This document shows positions 47,445-58,972 of a DNA stretch of 64,000 nucleotides, one piece after another. The translations under genes and the position numbers were made by a program. The notes beneath the pieces are model-generated. The model did no database searches. It saw only the letters and a program-made list of their open reading frames with translations, and was not told where the DNA came from. Source of the DNA: Pogonophryne albipinna (taxonomy: Eukaryota; Chordata; Actinopteri; Perciformes; Artedidraconidae); assembly GCA_028583405.1 (NCBI GenBank), contig CM053259.1, positions 18,017,594 through 18,081,593 on the forward strand, written 5' to 3'. The first letter of the stretch is position 1; each line of letters starts with the position of its first letter.

Positions 47445-48399
47445 GCTTTCTGTAGTGATGACAGTTTGACACTGAAGCTTCGAACGGAGCTTCAACCCTG
47501 GACTTCCTATTTCATAGAAGCAGTGCTTCGAAGCTTGCTTCAAATCACGTGACATATGACGTCAGAAGCAGCAACTGCTTCAAATCACGTGACATGTGAC
47601 GTCCGAACCAGCAACTGCTTCATTTCTTGAATGAATCACTTGATTGGTTCACGGTCCATTCACGCGATTCAATGCACTGCCTCGTCTCGATTCTGACAGG
47701 TGACAGGTTGAAACAGTTTCGAATTTGAGCGCTTCAACCATAGACTGTATATGGCTTCAACACTTTATGACCGCTCTAAACAATGCGCAATGTGTGGGTT
47801 GTTGTCGTAGTTTGCGTTGTTGCTGTTGAGTTGTTGTTGGTATTGCATTTTAATTGTAGTATAATTATAGAGCAAGCCAGGAAGAAATATAGGTCGTTCT
47901 GGCTCGGGAAACACTTCGAAATGTGGAGAAGTTCTGAACAAAAAGACAATTATCAGTAATATAAAAACGGTTCAATGTTTTAAGGAATAGATAGCCCAGT
48001 GGGTAGAGCCGGCGGCCCGCGGTGATGTCCTCCGTGCAGCTGGTTCAAAGCCCGGAATGGATACTTTTAATCATTGCTTTTCAACTTTAATACTTTAATA
48101 ACTGTTAAAAGGCCCTCTCCTCCCGAAAAATTGTCCAGCACTCTCTAGTCTCTTCTCAATAACCCAATACACACAATTGTCAATCTTTAATTGCAAATAG
48201 AACATGATATTCAGTCTTAGTGTGTGTGTGCATCGAATATTTTTCAAGGCAAAGATACGTTAAACCCACTGCAGCCTTGCACTTCGCCAGGAGAGGTCGC
48301 TGTAACTGAAGCTTCGAGAAATGAACCTATTTCCGACACAATTGTCCAAGTGGTTCGACGCTTCATTCAAAGCTTCATTTTGCCATCACTAGCTTTCTG
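47445..48399. mobile_element. hAT-type MITE (939 bp) present only in unit 2
   Basis: Body 47453-48391, ends tagtgatgaca / tgccatcacta, with a perfect 8-bp duplication gctttctg (47445-47452 and 48392-48399). Unit 1 preserves the empty site (ctctgctttctgcacgg at about 39,475). Subterminal gaagcttcgaa-type motifs repeat near both ends. No transposase frame. Confidence 0.96.
47983..48060 (+). repeat. tRNA-like segment inside the hAT-type MITE
   Basis: tagcccagtgggtagagc resembles a Pol III A box and ggttcaaagcc a B box at roughly tRNA spacing, but the flanks do not pair into an acceptor stem. Probably a tRNA pseudogene or SINE head captured by the element. Confidence 0.5.
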
Positions 48400-49687
48400 C
48401 ACGGACCTCACAGCTGTTCTCACTGTAAACATCGCGACGCGATGAAAGCAGTTTCTAAAATAATATCCAGGGGATGCATGCAGAGCTGTCATTGGCTGAG
48501 ATAAGTCCGGCCGTGCGTCGCCTCCACCGTTACCGGAAATGCATCCGCGGAGGAACCATCAGTGTATCCTCGGTTATAGCTCCTCCAGAGAGCCTCCTCG
48601 ACGCTCGATGCTCGGTCCTCGGTGTGCATTTAGAGAAATGAGATGTCCTTCAAAATGGCGCGCTGAAATTCATTTCCGGGTCACTACCGGAGGACCGAGG
48701 AGTCGAAATTTGAGTATTGAGAAGCCTCTTCTGTCTACATGAAACACACAGTAGGCTATTGCATTTATAATATTTACTGATTACTCCACATCCGTTTCTT
48801 AAGAGGGAGGCCTCCAGTTATTATACAGATTACTAAACTGTTATCAGATATAAAGGGACACATCCAAACGTCACATATAATTCATAAGAAAGAAAGTTAG
48901 CACTATAAAAACATACGTGATTCTATTTCCTGGTTTTCTGATCTTGAACCAGGAAGTACTCCTTAGGACGTGCGAAGGATTTCAAAATAAGAGCTTCTTT
49001 TATTTTACAACACAACCACTAATCCTTGATTACTCCTTGTCCTACTGTCTTATATTTTCTACTTCATTAGATTAAAATACTACTTACTATCACTACTTGT
49101 TGTGGTTATTTTATCTATTAAAGATTATAATCAATTATGATTAATTAATTAAATTAAATGTTGGTTTAATTGTATTACAAGCACAAGTAAGAACTGGTCT
49201 AATGCCAGCAATATGCATACACATATCTTTCTTTTATGACAGTAAGTCTATTTCACTATACATTAGTTTTAGAGTGAAGAATCACCTTTTCAACCTGTTT
49301 CTTAGTTCTTTGGGTTCCTCAAGGCAGAATAAGATGGAAGTTAAGAGTTCAAGTGAACAAGGTGCAACATTGGAGGTAGCTTTTTAATCTTTTTTTAAAG
49401 TATTGCAGCATGTACAAATGTAACTGTATTTCATTTAAAACAAACTGGTAAGGATCAATTTAAACGTTAAAATCATGTTATTTCATTTCCAACATTGGTT
49501 TACAGAAAAGTTATATTAAGCATGATACTGTAGTTATGTTAATGTACCATTAAAAAGTCTCAATGACATTTACTATGGCAGGTCATTAGAAAGAACAATC
49601 GACGGGTTAAAACTAACATATTTACTTCCTCTTGCAATAGTGAAACCCTCCTAACCTCGGACACATGAGTCAACCATAGTGACTTCA

Positions 49688-51395
49688 TTACATTTTAGGT
49701 TTGACTTCATTGGGAATAGTTTGGCCTTTCCGTACAGCCACAGCATTTTCTACCATCCTCTGCACCATCTTTCTGCTGGTGGAGAGAGTGTCGGTGCCAA
49801 CGTGGGGGGTGATCAGAACGTTAGGGAGACCCAGCAGAGGATGATCCCTGAAAACAAGATGAAGAGGAGGAGTTGTTATGAGCCAGAAAGGAGTTTGTAC
49901 TGTGAACTAAACAAGAGTGTGTTTTGTACAAACACAATTAAAAGATAATGGATGTAATTTGTGATTCTGGTAGAGGAGTGTGATGAGACCTTGGCAGCGG
50001 TTCAGGGTAAGTCACGTCTAACGCCGCCGCGAGAATTGTCTCCGATTTTAGAGCTTTGACCAGAGCGTCCTGATCCACAACCCGACCTGAGGCACAGAGT
50101 CCACCATTAGTGTTTCAGAGTTCAGTAACATTTGTAACTCTTTAACAAAGACTAGTGACGTCTGGACATCCTCCTGACCTCTGCTGATGTTGACCAGTGT
50201 TGCTGTGGGTTTCATGAGGTTCAGCTCTCTGGTGCTGATGCATTAATTTTAATTGAAACTGAGCCGTTGTGTTCATCAGTAAAGTGGAACTTCTGTGTGA
50301 ACTATTCATATCTTAATGCACTGTAACTTTTTATTCATGTACTTTTTATTCATGTATTTTTTCTTTTAATGTTTCTTTTATTATCTTTTACTGTTTTTAA
50401 ATGCCTTTGTCTGAATGTCTTTCATTTTTGTAAAGCACCTTGAATTGCCTTGTGTTGAAAGGTGCTATATAAATAAACTTGCCTTGCCTTGATCAGGCCC
50501 GTGGTCTCAGGGCTCAGGTGGACCGCCAGCACCACGAAGTCCGACTCTTTCAGCAGGTCGTCCATTTTCTCACAATAAGTAGCACCCACCGCCTGCTCTT
50601 CCTCAACACTCCTGAACAGAGAAAACATGAAGCAGACCATCACTGTCTCCCTTCATTCATGGCTTTTAAATATCTGGTTATAGTGGTGAATAAGTAACAA
50701 ATAACATTAGACAATTATGACCTCCTGGTCCTGTTGTGGTACAGGACCTTCATGTCAAATCCTTTGCCTTTTTGAGCGATTCTGCAGCCGATGTGTCCCA
50801 TTCCTATAATCCCCATAGTCGACCCTGTGACTTCAACTCCCACCAGGCTTTGTGGTTTATGATTGGTGGTGTTGGGGTCAACAGATATTTGGTGACCTAC
50901 AGGAAGGCAGGACATTACATTAGATGAGATGAAGGTTTTGCATTTAGTTTTTTTTAACCAATGCCACATTGAGAATTCTTCTTCAGAATCTGAATCATTT
51001 TTGTTTGTAACAGCTCATTATAGGTATAAAAAACATGTATCCTTAAATAGAACCCACATTGCTTCATTGTATACAATTAAATCAACCTCATCACACTACA
51101 GTTGACGGCAGTAAACTTAGGACAATGACGTCCGTCCAGTATATTGGTCTATTTAAATGAAAACTCCTCCGTTAGCGGCCACCTTCAGCGAGGGAAGAGA
51201 CCGGAGAGTTGAAGGATCGGTTGGGGGGGTTTTGCCCCAGACTAACATGGCCTGGATTTTAGGGCCGTGCAGCTGAGGGTTTTGAAGGAAGTCTTTGTAG
51301 CAGAGGATCTGGAAGTGTTTCCTTATGTTGGTTAAGTCTTCAACGAAACCTTCGCCAGGCTCTGAGGTCAGAGCCCATGGCTTGTTGTCCTCCAT
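49688..51395 (-). pseudogene. Dehydrogenase pseudogene, copy in unit 2
   Basis: Minus-strand copies of all five exons of the 28.8-kb gene, damaged. Exon 1 (51395-about 51,164) keeps its ATG (MEDNKPWALTSEPGEGF) but stops at ANGG, losing the last third. Exon 2 (50896-50722) is intact, with GIIGMGHIGCRIA. Exon 3 (50611-50179) is split by the same 250-bp retroelement tail as in unit 1 (50240-50489). Exon 4 is at 50086-49990 and exon 5 at 49847-49688. It is the fuller of the two partial copies and shows what unit 1 lost. Confidence 0.92.
50240..50493 (+). mobile_element. Retroelement 3' tail inside pseudogene exon 3, unit 2
   Basis: Same insertion as 41,335-41,588 with the same tgat duplication, so it predates the tandem duplication. 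Confidence 0.75.
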
Positions 51396-51891
51396 TACCT
51401 GGAAGGATGAAACCATGGATACATAAAGAGAACAGAAGAAATTAAATTTACACAGTATGACAACTCGCAAAGTGAAATAAATCAATTACAAGCTGACAAA
51501 GTAAAAATGAGGCAGGCTGAGAATAATTCATCAAACTCATGCATTTAGTTAATCAGTGTCCTGGGTGCAGAGCTTCAGTCTAACATTAAACGTAATAAGT
51601 CCTCACATCTGAGAACGAGTCACCAAATCTTCACACAACACCCAGTTTAGTTTGATAAACTTTCACTCATTTATGAAGCAAAGACGAGTTCATGGACAAG
51701 ACAATGATTCCTGCTGCTCAGGGGGAAAGGAACAGAAACTAAATGTATTTTGAGAGAAAACAAATACATTTATTTTGAAGTAAATGCTTTTGTTGAATGT
51801 ACTAATCAATGATTGAATAATGTAACTAAAAGATCATACAAGGGGTACAGGGCAAATTCTTTGGCAGTCTTAAGTCAGTTTTGTATATCAA

Positions 51892-51914
51892 CCATAGACT
51901 GTATATATAAATGG
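51892..51914 (+). promoter_or_regulatory. TATA-like start region of the SGNH-hydrolase gene
   Basis: ccatagactgtatatataaa followed by GC-rich DNA with two tgacgtca-like (CRE-type) sites at about 51,928 and 52,001. A noncoding first exon ending ttctgaag|gtaaga (about 52,221) fits a downstream acceptor tttctttcag (52,462). The ccatagactgtatat block recurs in other repeats of the window. Confidence 0.4.
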
Positions 51915-52479
51915 ACGTAGGGTCCGTGACGTCACCCATAGGATTCCGCAGAGTTGCCGTGAAGCCCTTAGTAGGCGGAGTCGGCTATTAACGGCTCGAC
52001 AGTGACGTCAGAGTCTAACTCCCGCCTTCTCCAAATAAGGGCAAAGAGGCGGGACAGGGCGGGACCTGCTGCCAACGAGCGTGACGTTCCAGACCTAGCT
52101 CAGGCTAAGAAGCTAAGCTAACATGCTCTCAGTATTAAGCTAACAACCTATGCTAACAACACAGTCTATGCTAACAACCCAGCTTGCGGTCACTGCTCCT
52201 CGTTCCCAGCATATTCTGAAGGTAAGATACCCTGTAACTTTACAAAACTTGTCCTTTTGATTTAAATGTTCTTGAACCTACACTATACAATTGTTTTTTA
52301 AGTGCTTCACCGTTTTTCAAATATAAATGTCATTTGTAACTAAACTTTGTAAACTAGCAGAGATATGGCCAGTGTTGCGTGAATTAAATTTAATTAATGA
52401 AATATGACGGTAGAAAAAGAAAGGTGATTTTATATTGATTAAACCATTTTTATTTCTTTCAGCATTAAGAAAAAAGAAG

Positions 52480-53395
52480 ATGGCAACCTCCTCCACGCCA
52501 AACTGCACAACCTGTAAGTTGATGGTCCTGGCTTACTTTACATGACTTCAGATGGTTGACATTACACACAAACATACTATACATATATGTATATATATAT
52601 ACATGTGTGCACAATTGTAGATAAACAGCACACAGTATATAAATATATATATAAACTGTGTGCTGTTAATCTGTTTTTTGAGGTTTTGCTCTCTTGTTAC
52701 TTTTAACCATACAGGTGTGATTTCATAGTTATTTTTTATGTTATTGTCAAAGGAACAAAATGAGCAACCCTTTATACTTAATTTGATATTCCTCATTATC
52801 TGAAGCATTTGTTACTCTCATTTATTTTCCTCCCATAGTGACTGTATGGATAATCGGAGACAGCTATGTCCTGCGTGGAGCCCAGAGAGCTACAGAGACC
52901 ATCGGCAGCAACCTTGGCCTCGACCTGAGGGTGTGCTGGTTCGGTTGGGGTGGACTGCGCTGGAGAGGTGTCCTCCCTTTCTTTTCCTACTCCCTGCGAG
53001 GAAGAGCAGCCCCGGATGTCCTCCTCATCCACTGTGGCGGCAATGACTTTCGGGATGTGCCCAGTGTTCAGTTGCTGAACCAGATGAAGGAGGACCTGCA
53101 CCAGCTTCACCATCGGCACCCTGGCATGAAGATCATGCTCTCCCAGATCAACCAGAGGCGCCGGTGGAGGGCTGGTGCAAATCCTGTCAAAATTGACAAG
53201 GCCCGGAAGTTTGTTAACAGTGTTATGGCTACTTTTGTTCATAGCCTAAATGGTGTCATTGTTGACCACTCCAACATTAGACATGACAGTCCTGGGCTTT
53301 TTTTGCGAGATAGAGTTCATTTCACCCCTAAGGGAAATGATATTTTTTTAAAGTCACTAGCCAATTGCCTGAAAGACCACCTCCAAAGACTGTGA
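52480..53395 (+). CDS. SGNH/GDSL-type hydrolase-like protein, two coding exons
   Basis: Putative esterase/lipase-fold enzyme; substrate unknown. Coding exons 52480-52513 (MATSSTPNCTT) and 52839-53395 join in frame to 196 residues. SGNH blocks are in order: nucleophile WIIGDSYV (about residue 19), glycine block VCWFGWGGLRW, Asn block IHCGGNDF, and the Asp-His pair DRVHFTPKGN near the C-terminus. No signal peptide or membrane segment, so probably cytosolic. An upstream noncoding exon and TATA-like box are likely. Similar SGNH proteins occur in many copies in fish, some inside retroelements (CR1/L2 ORF1 and Ngaro-type elements, from memory), so this could be a domesticated or stranded transposon gene. 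Convergent with the THAP gene downstream. Its unit 1 copy is deleted except for the last codons. Confidence 0.75.
52610..52670. repeat. A/T-rich palindrome in the SGNH gene intron
   Basis: acagcacacagtatataaat faces its inverse atatataaactgtgtgctgt with a short (TA) centre, forming a cruciform-capable repeat in the intron 52,514-52,838. Confidence 0.8.
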
Positions 53396-53980
53396 ACTGC
53401 TAAAATGTCAGTATCACTGTTTTTGGATTTGGCCTTTAGAGTATGTATTCTAAGGCCCTTGCTAAGCCCAGACTGTCATGGCTAATGTTGAGTTGGATAT
53501 TACATCTGTAGCCATAACACTGTTAACATGGCTGCTCTTCCTCTATAGAGTAGATGTATAGATTCACAATGAAAGTATTAGCCTACAGAACAGTACGGCT
53601 TCCAGAGAAGAGATACAATTTGATCATTTTACAACAAACAGCTCTTTTTAGGTTTTGAATAAGATTGTAATCCTGAGTTTCCCTATTATTAAAAAAAGTA
53701 AAACTAATCCGATTACATCTTTTCCTATGTAACTAAGGATTACACTTTCCTTTTTTTCTATACGATCTTGATTCGTGTTAGATGTAATCCATTACTACCT
53801 AAGCCAATAAAAGTCATAACTTTTGGAAAATTGTCTCAAGTTATAAATGATGCCTTCAATCTCTTTCACGTGGAGAAGACATCACATTGGCCGAGGCGTT
53901 GCAACTTCCCTCAAGCGTCCTACATGAAAGAAAGATCACATGTTAAAAATGTGTGCACAAACTATTCAGTATGACCCGTC

Positions 53981-56180
53981 TTAGTTTAAAGCCCAAGTGT
54001 AAGAGTGAACAGAGGCGGAGTCTGCCTGTTTTCCAATTTGTTTTGTTTGTTGGCTGCTGCTACCCAAACCAACATCCTCACAAGCATTGACTGTTGGAAT
54101 GTCATTATGCTCCACATGTGGAACAACAAAGGCTTCTTCAGGTGTGTCTTGTATCATAATGATATTGCTCTGATCAGCAGCAAGACTGTTTTCACCATTA
54201 CCATGGTCTACATCTGCAACCTCGTCATTGCTATTAACAGTCGAACTAGGACTGTCACTTACCTCGTCATTGTTACTCACCCTGCTTTTCCTTCTAGGCT
54301 GTTGTTCTTTGCCATTGGTGAAATAGAAAATGGTGGGCACTGCAGTGTTTTTCAGGCATCTCCTTCCCTAATAAAAATAATAAACAAAAACACATAAAAT
54401 AACTTTTTGAGGTCTGTAGATATTCAACTTTCTTTGGAATAATGTTGTTTTAAATTTAAGAGTGCATTATAAAAGACAATAGAGGGCCAACATGTTAACT
54501 ATGCAGTTAATCCATTCAACAATTACGTGTTTCCAAGATTCAGATTCAAAGGATTTATGTCATATGCACATAGGCTACAGTGTAGGAATGGCAATGAAAA
54601 TCATCTGTCCCGAGCTCCTCCAACAATGCAACATAGTTATATAAGACATAAAACAATAAAAGAAATTCAAAATTAAATTAAGAATAATAAATTAGTGCAG
54701 GCAGAAATCTATATACACGTAAATATAATAAGACATATGCAAGAACAGAATGTAAAGATAAATATTGTATAGTAAAATGAAATGAAATCCTTTTTTTTTT
54801 TTCAGTGATAGCTGTTAAGATAAATAAGTTATAAGATGACAACAGATGAATGAATGTTGCTATTAAAATAATGTAAAAAAGGTAATATAATTCATCTGTT
54901 TTTAACATAGAGTATGTGGGGGGAAATGGCAATTCTCTATCTATGATAAAGAGTCTTTGCATAAATTGAAGAGAAATGTGATGGTTTGCAAAACAATTCG
55001 ATTTCTATGTTTCTATACTTAACTGGCAAAATCTTAATTTGGCCTTTAATCAAAAGAACATTACTCATCACTGATGTGCAAGCTGTGCCATAACAATTAT
55101 TTAGCATTGTATGATGAGCATGTATTTAATTAGTAACAACAATTTACACTCACAAATGGCACCAAGTTATTTAAAAAAAAAAAAGGATCTGTACCCATGA
55201 GTCCGTGCTGAAGTGATGACTCTCAAAGTGTTCACTGCACAGGTGAGAAGAAACGTTGGGGGTCCATTTATTCCTCCGGATGTTCAGCACCCACTGGTCC
55301 AGCCTGTCTGGATCACCTAAAGGAAACCTTTATTCAAAAATACATGAAAACCGACCCAAAGACAACAGGAGGGTTAATGCCATATTCACTTAATAACGCA
55401 TGAACAACTTTTACAAATATTTCTATATAGTCTGTGTTGGTAAATGTAATCTAGGTTGCACATTTCCTGCTGAAATACATGCATGGGCCTACCAAGTTAC
55501 TGCGTGGCACTTTGGTTTTGATAAAACAGTGTAGTTCCACTATATAAACGTTACATTCATAATCAAACGAGACAATATGCAAGATAAATAGCTATTTGTT
55601 GTTATTCTTAATGCTTGTCATTCACACGTTAATAAAATAAAATAAGTACCGATACATAGCAGAACAATTGTGGCGATGTTCAGCTTAATAATAAGCCTTG
55701 TTCAACATCATTTCTTTAGCTAATACTATAGAAGGCTGCAGGCGAACCAAGTCCGCGTTTCGCTGCATTCCTTGATCTCCAGTTATAACGCCGGGCTCCG
55801 CCGCTGTCCGAAGCTAACGGAGCCGCAAAGGGCTAGCTACGGCTCCGGTTAGCTTCGGCGGCGGACTCCGGCGGCCACCACTGGGATAATTGGGTCCCCT
55901 TTTAACATTTGCTCCCATTTAGCATTATGGGCGTCATAGCCATAGACTATAAAAGTCTTACCCAAGGCTGAATCATAAACTAAACTGTATATATATACAC
56001 ATGTATAAAGGGTTACGTCCTTAGCTGGCTAATAAGCTACATAACAAGCTAAGCTAACAAGCACACAAACACCTGCTAACGGGGTTAACATGTATAATAT
56101 TATCATTTTACTCACCGAAAAAAGCTGAGAGTAGACTTCTTGGAAGTTCTGTTAGTACATTCAAGCGCACAGCACGACAT
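53981..56180 (-). CDS. THAP-domain zinc-finger protein, copy 2, three exons
   Basis: Exons in gene order: 56180-56116, 55327-55195, 54367-53981; 194 residues, all junctions and frames as in copy 1. I see three residue differences from copy 1: Ile to Ser in HFITDSW, Glu to Asp in NSNEEVADV, and Thr to Ser near the C-terminus (VHTYTW). All zinc ligands and AVPTIF are kept. Both copies being open suggests either a very recent duplication or selection to keep the protein. The poly(A) signal is not obvious. Confidence 0.85.
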
Positions 56181-56691
56181 TTTAATTGTCTGGTATTTGT
56201 AACAATATTCCCACAATCACCACGAACACGGCTAAAGCTAAAGGGTCAAGTACAGTAACTACGACTAACTAACGTAGTAGCCTCTATGGTTGTAGCCTAG
56301 CAGAGTGGACAAGTTGCTGTTAGCTGACAGTGAGGCACGTGCCTGCCCATCAAAGTGACCACGCCCTAATTTATGCAAAAACTTTAAGACCTAATATAAA
56401 TAAAAGGGTCGTGTTAGAAAACAATTCACTCACAGATCCATAATCATGAAGGTGGAATCTAACTATATCGATAATAAAAATGTATGGAGCCAGGGGTAGA
56501 AACATGTTTTTGTCTGCTGTAAAATTGGGCATTTTAACATGGGGGTCTATGGAAATTGCTCCTTTCTGCAGCCATCGCCTATCGGCCAATATATGAACTG
56601 CAGTGTGTGGCACTTCCGTATTGGCGTCCCAGCTCTACCCCAGAGTTTGCCGCTTGATATCAACGCACCGATTGTTTTCCGATAGTGTAGA

Positions 56692-58329
56692 TACACTGAA
56701 CAAAAATATAAATGCAACACTTTTGTTTTTGCTCCTATTTGTCATGAGATGAACTCAAAGATCTAAAACATTTTCTATATACACAAAATAACCATTTATC
56801 TCAAATATTGTTCACAAATCTGAAAAAATCTGTGATAGTGAGCACTTCTCCTTTGCCGAGATAATCCATCCCACCTCACAGGTGTGGCATATCAAGATGC
56901 TGATTAGACAGCATGATTATTGCACAGGTGTGCCTTAGGCTGGCCACAATAAAAGGCCACTCTAAAATGTTCAGTTTTATCACACAGCACAATGCCACAG
57001 ATGTCGCAAGTTTTGAGGGAGCGTGCAATTGGCATGCTGACAGCAGGAATGTCCACCAGAGCTGTTGCCCGTGAATTGAATGTTCATTTCTCTACCATAA
57101 GCCGTCTCCAAAGGCGCATCAGAGAATTTGGCAGTACATCCAACCGGCCTCACAACCGCAGACCACGTGTAACCACACCAGCCCAGGACCTCCACATCCA
57201 GCATGTTCACCTCCAAGATCGTCTGAGACCAGCCACTCGGACAGCTGCTGCAACAATCGGTTTGCATAACCAAAGAATTTCTGCACAAACTGTCAGAAAC
57301 CGTCTCAGGGAAGCTCATCTGCATGCTCGTCGTCCTCATCGGGGTCTCGACCTGACTCCGGTTCGTCGTCGTAACCGACTTGAGTGGGCAAATGCTCACA
57401 TTCGATGGCGTCTGGCACGTTGGAGAGGTGTTCTCTTCACGGATGAATCCCGGTTTTCACTGTTCAGGGCAGATGGCAGACAGCGTGTGTGGCGTCGTGT
57501 GGGTGAGCGGTTTTCTGATGTCAATGTTGTGAATCGAGTGGCCCATGGTGGTGGTGGGGATATGGTATGGGCAGGCGTATGTTATGGACGACGAACACAG
57601 GTGCATTTTATTGATGGCATTGTGAATGCACAGAGATACCGTGACGAGATCCTGAGGCCCATTGTTGTGCCATTCATCCACAACCATCACCTCATGTTGC
57701 AGCATGATAATGCACGACCCCATGTTGCAAGGATATTTACACAATTCGTGGAGGCTGAAAACATCCCAGTTCTTGCATGGCCAGCATACTCACCGGACAT
57801 GTCACCCATTGAGCATGTTTGGGATGCTCTGGATCGGCGTATACCACAGCGTGTTCCAGTTCCTGCCAATATCCAGCAACTTCGCACAGCCATTGAAGAG
57901 GAGTGGACCAACATTCCACAGGTCACAATCAACAACCTGATCAACTCTATGCGAAGGAGATGTGTTGCACTGCGTGAGGCAAATGGTGGTCACACCAGAT
58001 ACTGACTGGTTTTCGGACCCCCCCAGACCCCCCCAATAAAGCAAAACTGCACGTTTCAGAGTGGCCTTTTATTGTGGCCAGCCTAAGGCACACCTGTGCA
58101 ATAATCATGCTGTCTAATCAGCATCTTGATATGCCACACCTGTGAGGTGGGATGGATTATCTCGGCAAAGGAGAAGTGCTCACTATCACAGATTTTTTCA
58201 GATTTGTGAACAATATTTGAGAGAAATGGTTATTTTGTGTATATAGAAAATGTTTTAGATCTTTGAGTTCATCTCATGAAAAATGGGAGCAAAAACAAAA
58301 GTGTTGCATTTATATTTTTGTTCAGTGTA
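56692..58329 (+). mobile_element. Tc1-like transposon, apparently intact, copy 2
   Basis: Body 56694-58327 with TA on both sides; same ends and about 270-bp terminal repeats as copy 1, at the same relative position in the unit. It was therefore copied with the unit rather than inserted twice. Confidence 0.97.
56992..58005 (+). CDS. Tc1-like transposase, full length, copy 2
   Basis: 337 residues with the same DD34E triad (Asp151, Asp239, Glu274) and DNA-binding half as copy 1. I found no amino-acid difference between the two copies. Frame open from the first ATG to TGA; AATAAA follows at about 58,035. Confidence 0.97.
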   Translation: MPQMSQVLRERAIGMLTAGMSTRAVARELNVHFSTISRLQRRIREFGSTSNRPHNRRPRVTTPAQDLHIQHVHLQDRLRPATRTAAATIGLHNQRISAQTVRNRLREAHLHARRPHRGLDLTPVRRRNRLEWANAHIRWRLARWRGVLFTDESRFSLFRADGRQRVWRRVGERFSDVNVVNRVAHGGGGDMVWAGVCYGRRTQVHFIDGIVNAQRYRDEILRPIVVPFIHNHHLMLQHDNARPHVARIFTQFVEAENIPVLAWPAYSPDMSPIEHVWDALDRRIPQRVPVPANIQQLRTAIEEEWTNIPQVTINNLINSMRRRCVALREANGGHTRY

Positions 58330-58972
58330 TATAGAAAAGCATTACATCAATGTGTTGTTTGTACATCAATGTAAAACACAGGGTTATAGATAGACTGAAG
58401 TAAGGCAGTATTAATTAACGATCAAGCTCGAGAAACACTCATACATTTATTTACAATGCAATTCAATTTAGGTTTAGGCCTTTTCTGCCAAACGCCCAAA
58501 TCTTTCAAACTCCCAGAAGTCTGCATCAAAGATAACATTCTACTATTATGAGCACTTTAACAATGATACTGCTAATACCAAAAATGTAAATTGGAAATGA
58601 CAATACCTTTTTGTGTTGCAGTTGCCCCACGGATCTGTTTATGTTTGTCACTTTAAGAAGCCGGGACACTTGTGCTGATCTCCACAGTCTCCTCACACAG
58701 ACACTTTGCATTCTGGAGGGCGAGTAAATCACAGAGCTGGATAATATAACACAGGATTGATGATTAGCTTTGAAGATTATGAAACACAGGATTGATGATT
58801 ATCTTTAAAGATGGAGGACCTGGTTATAAGATGCAATCCATAAAATAGTCCTCAATATAACATAAAACCCAGGAATGGAAACTCTACAAGTGTCATGTAT
58901 GTAAAGATGTGCTTGCAGTTAAAGTGCAGGTCAAAGTGCTTTCAATAAATTATTAACCTGTGGGTCAACTAC

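Larger units (their letters stand above)
47287..58972 (+). repeat. Tandem duplication, unit 2
   Basis: Same order as unit 1, starting ataatcaggctacagccg and ending gtgggtcaact, after which unique DNA (acacaatctcaaataaac) follows. It differs by the 939-bp hAT insertion at 47,453, by keeping 2,782 bp lost from unit 1, and by scattered single changes. Unit lengths agree once these two events are counted. Confidence 0.95.

Noticed and set aside
47983..48060. Functional tRNA gene
   Set aside because: Boxes are present but no acceptor stem pairs and it lies inside a transposon.
52796..53242. 148-codon minus-strand frame
   Set aside because: Antisense of the SGNH-hydrolase exon, which carries all catalytic blocks on the plus strand.
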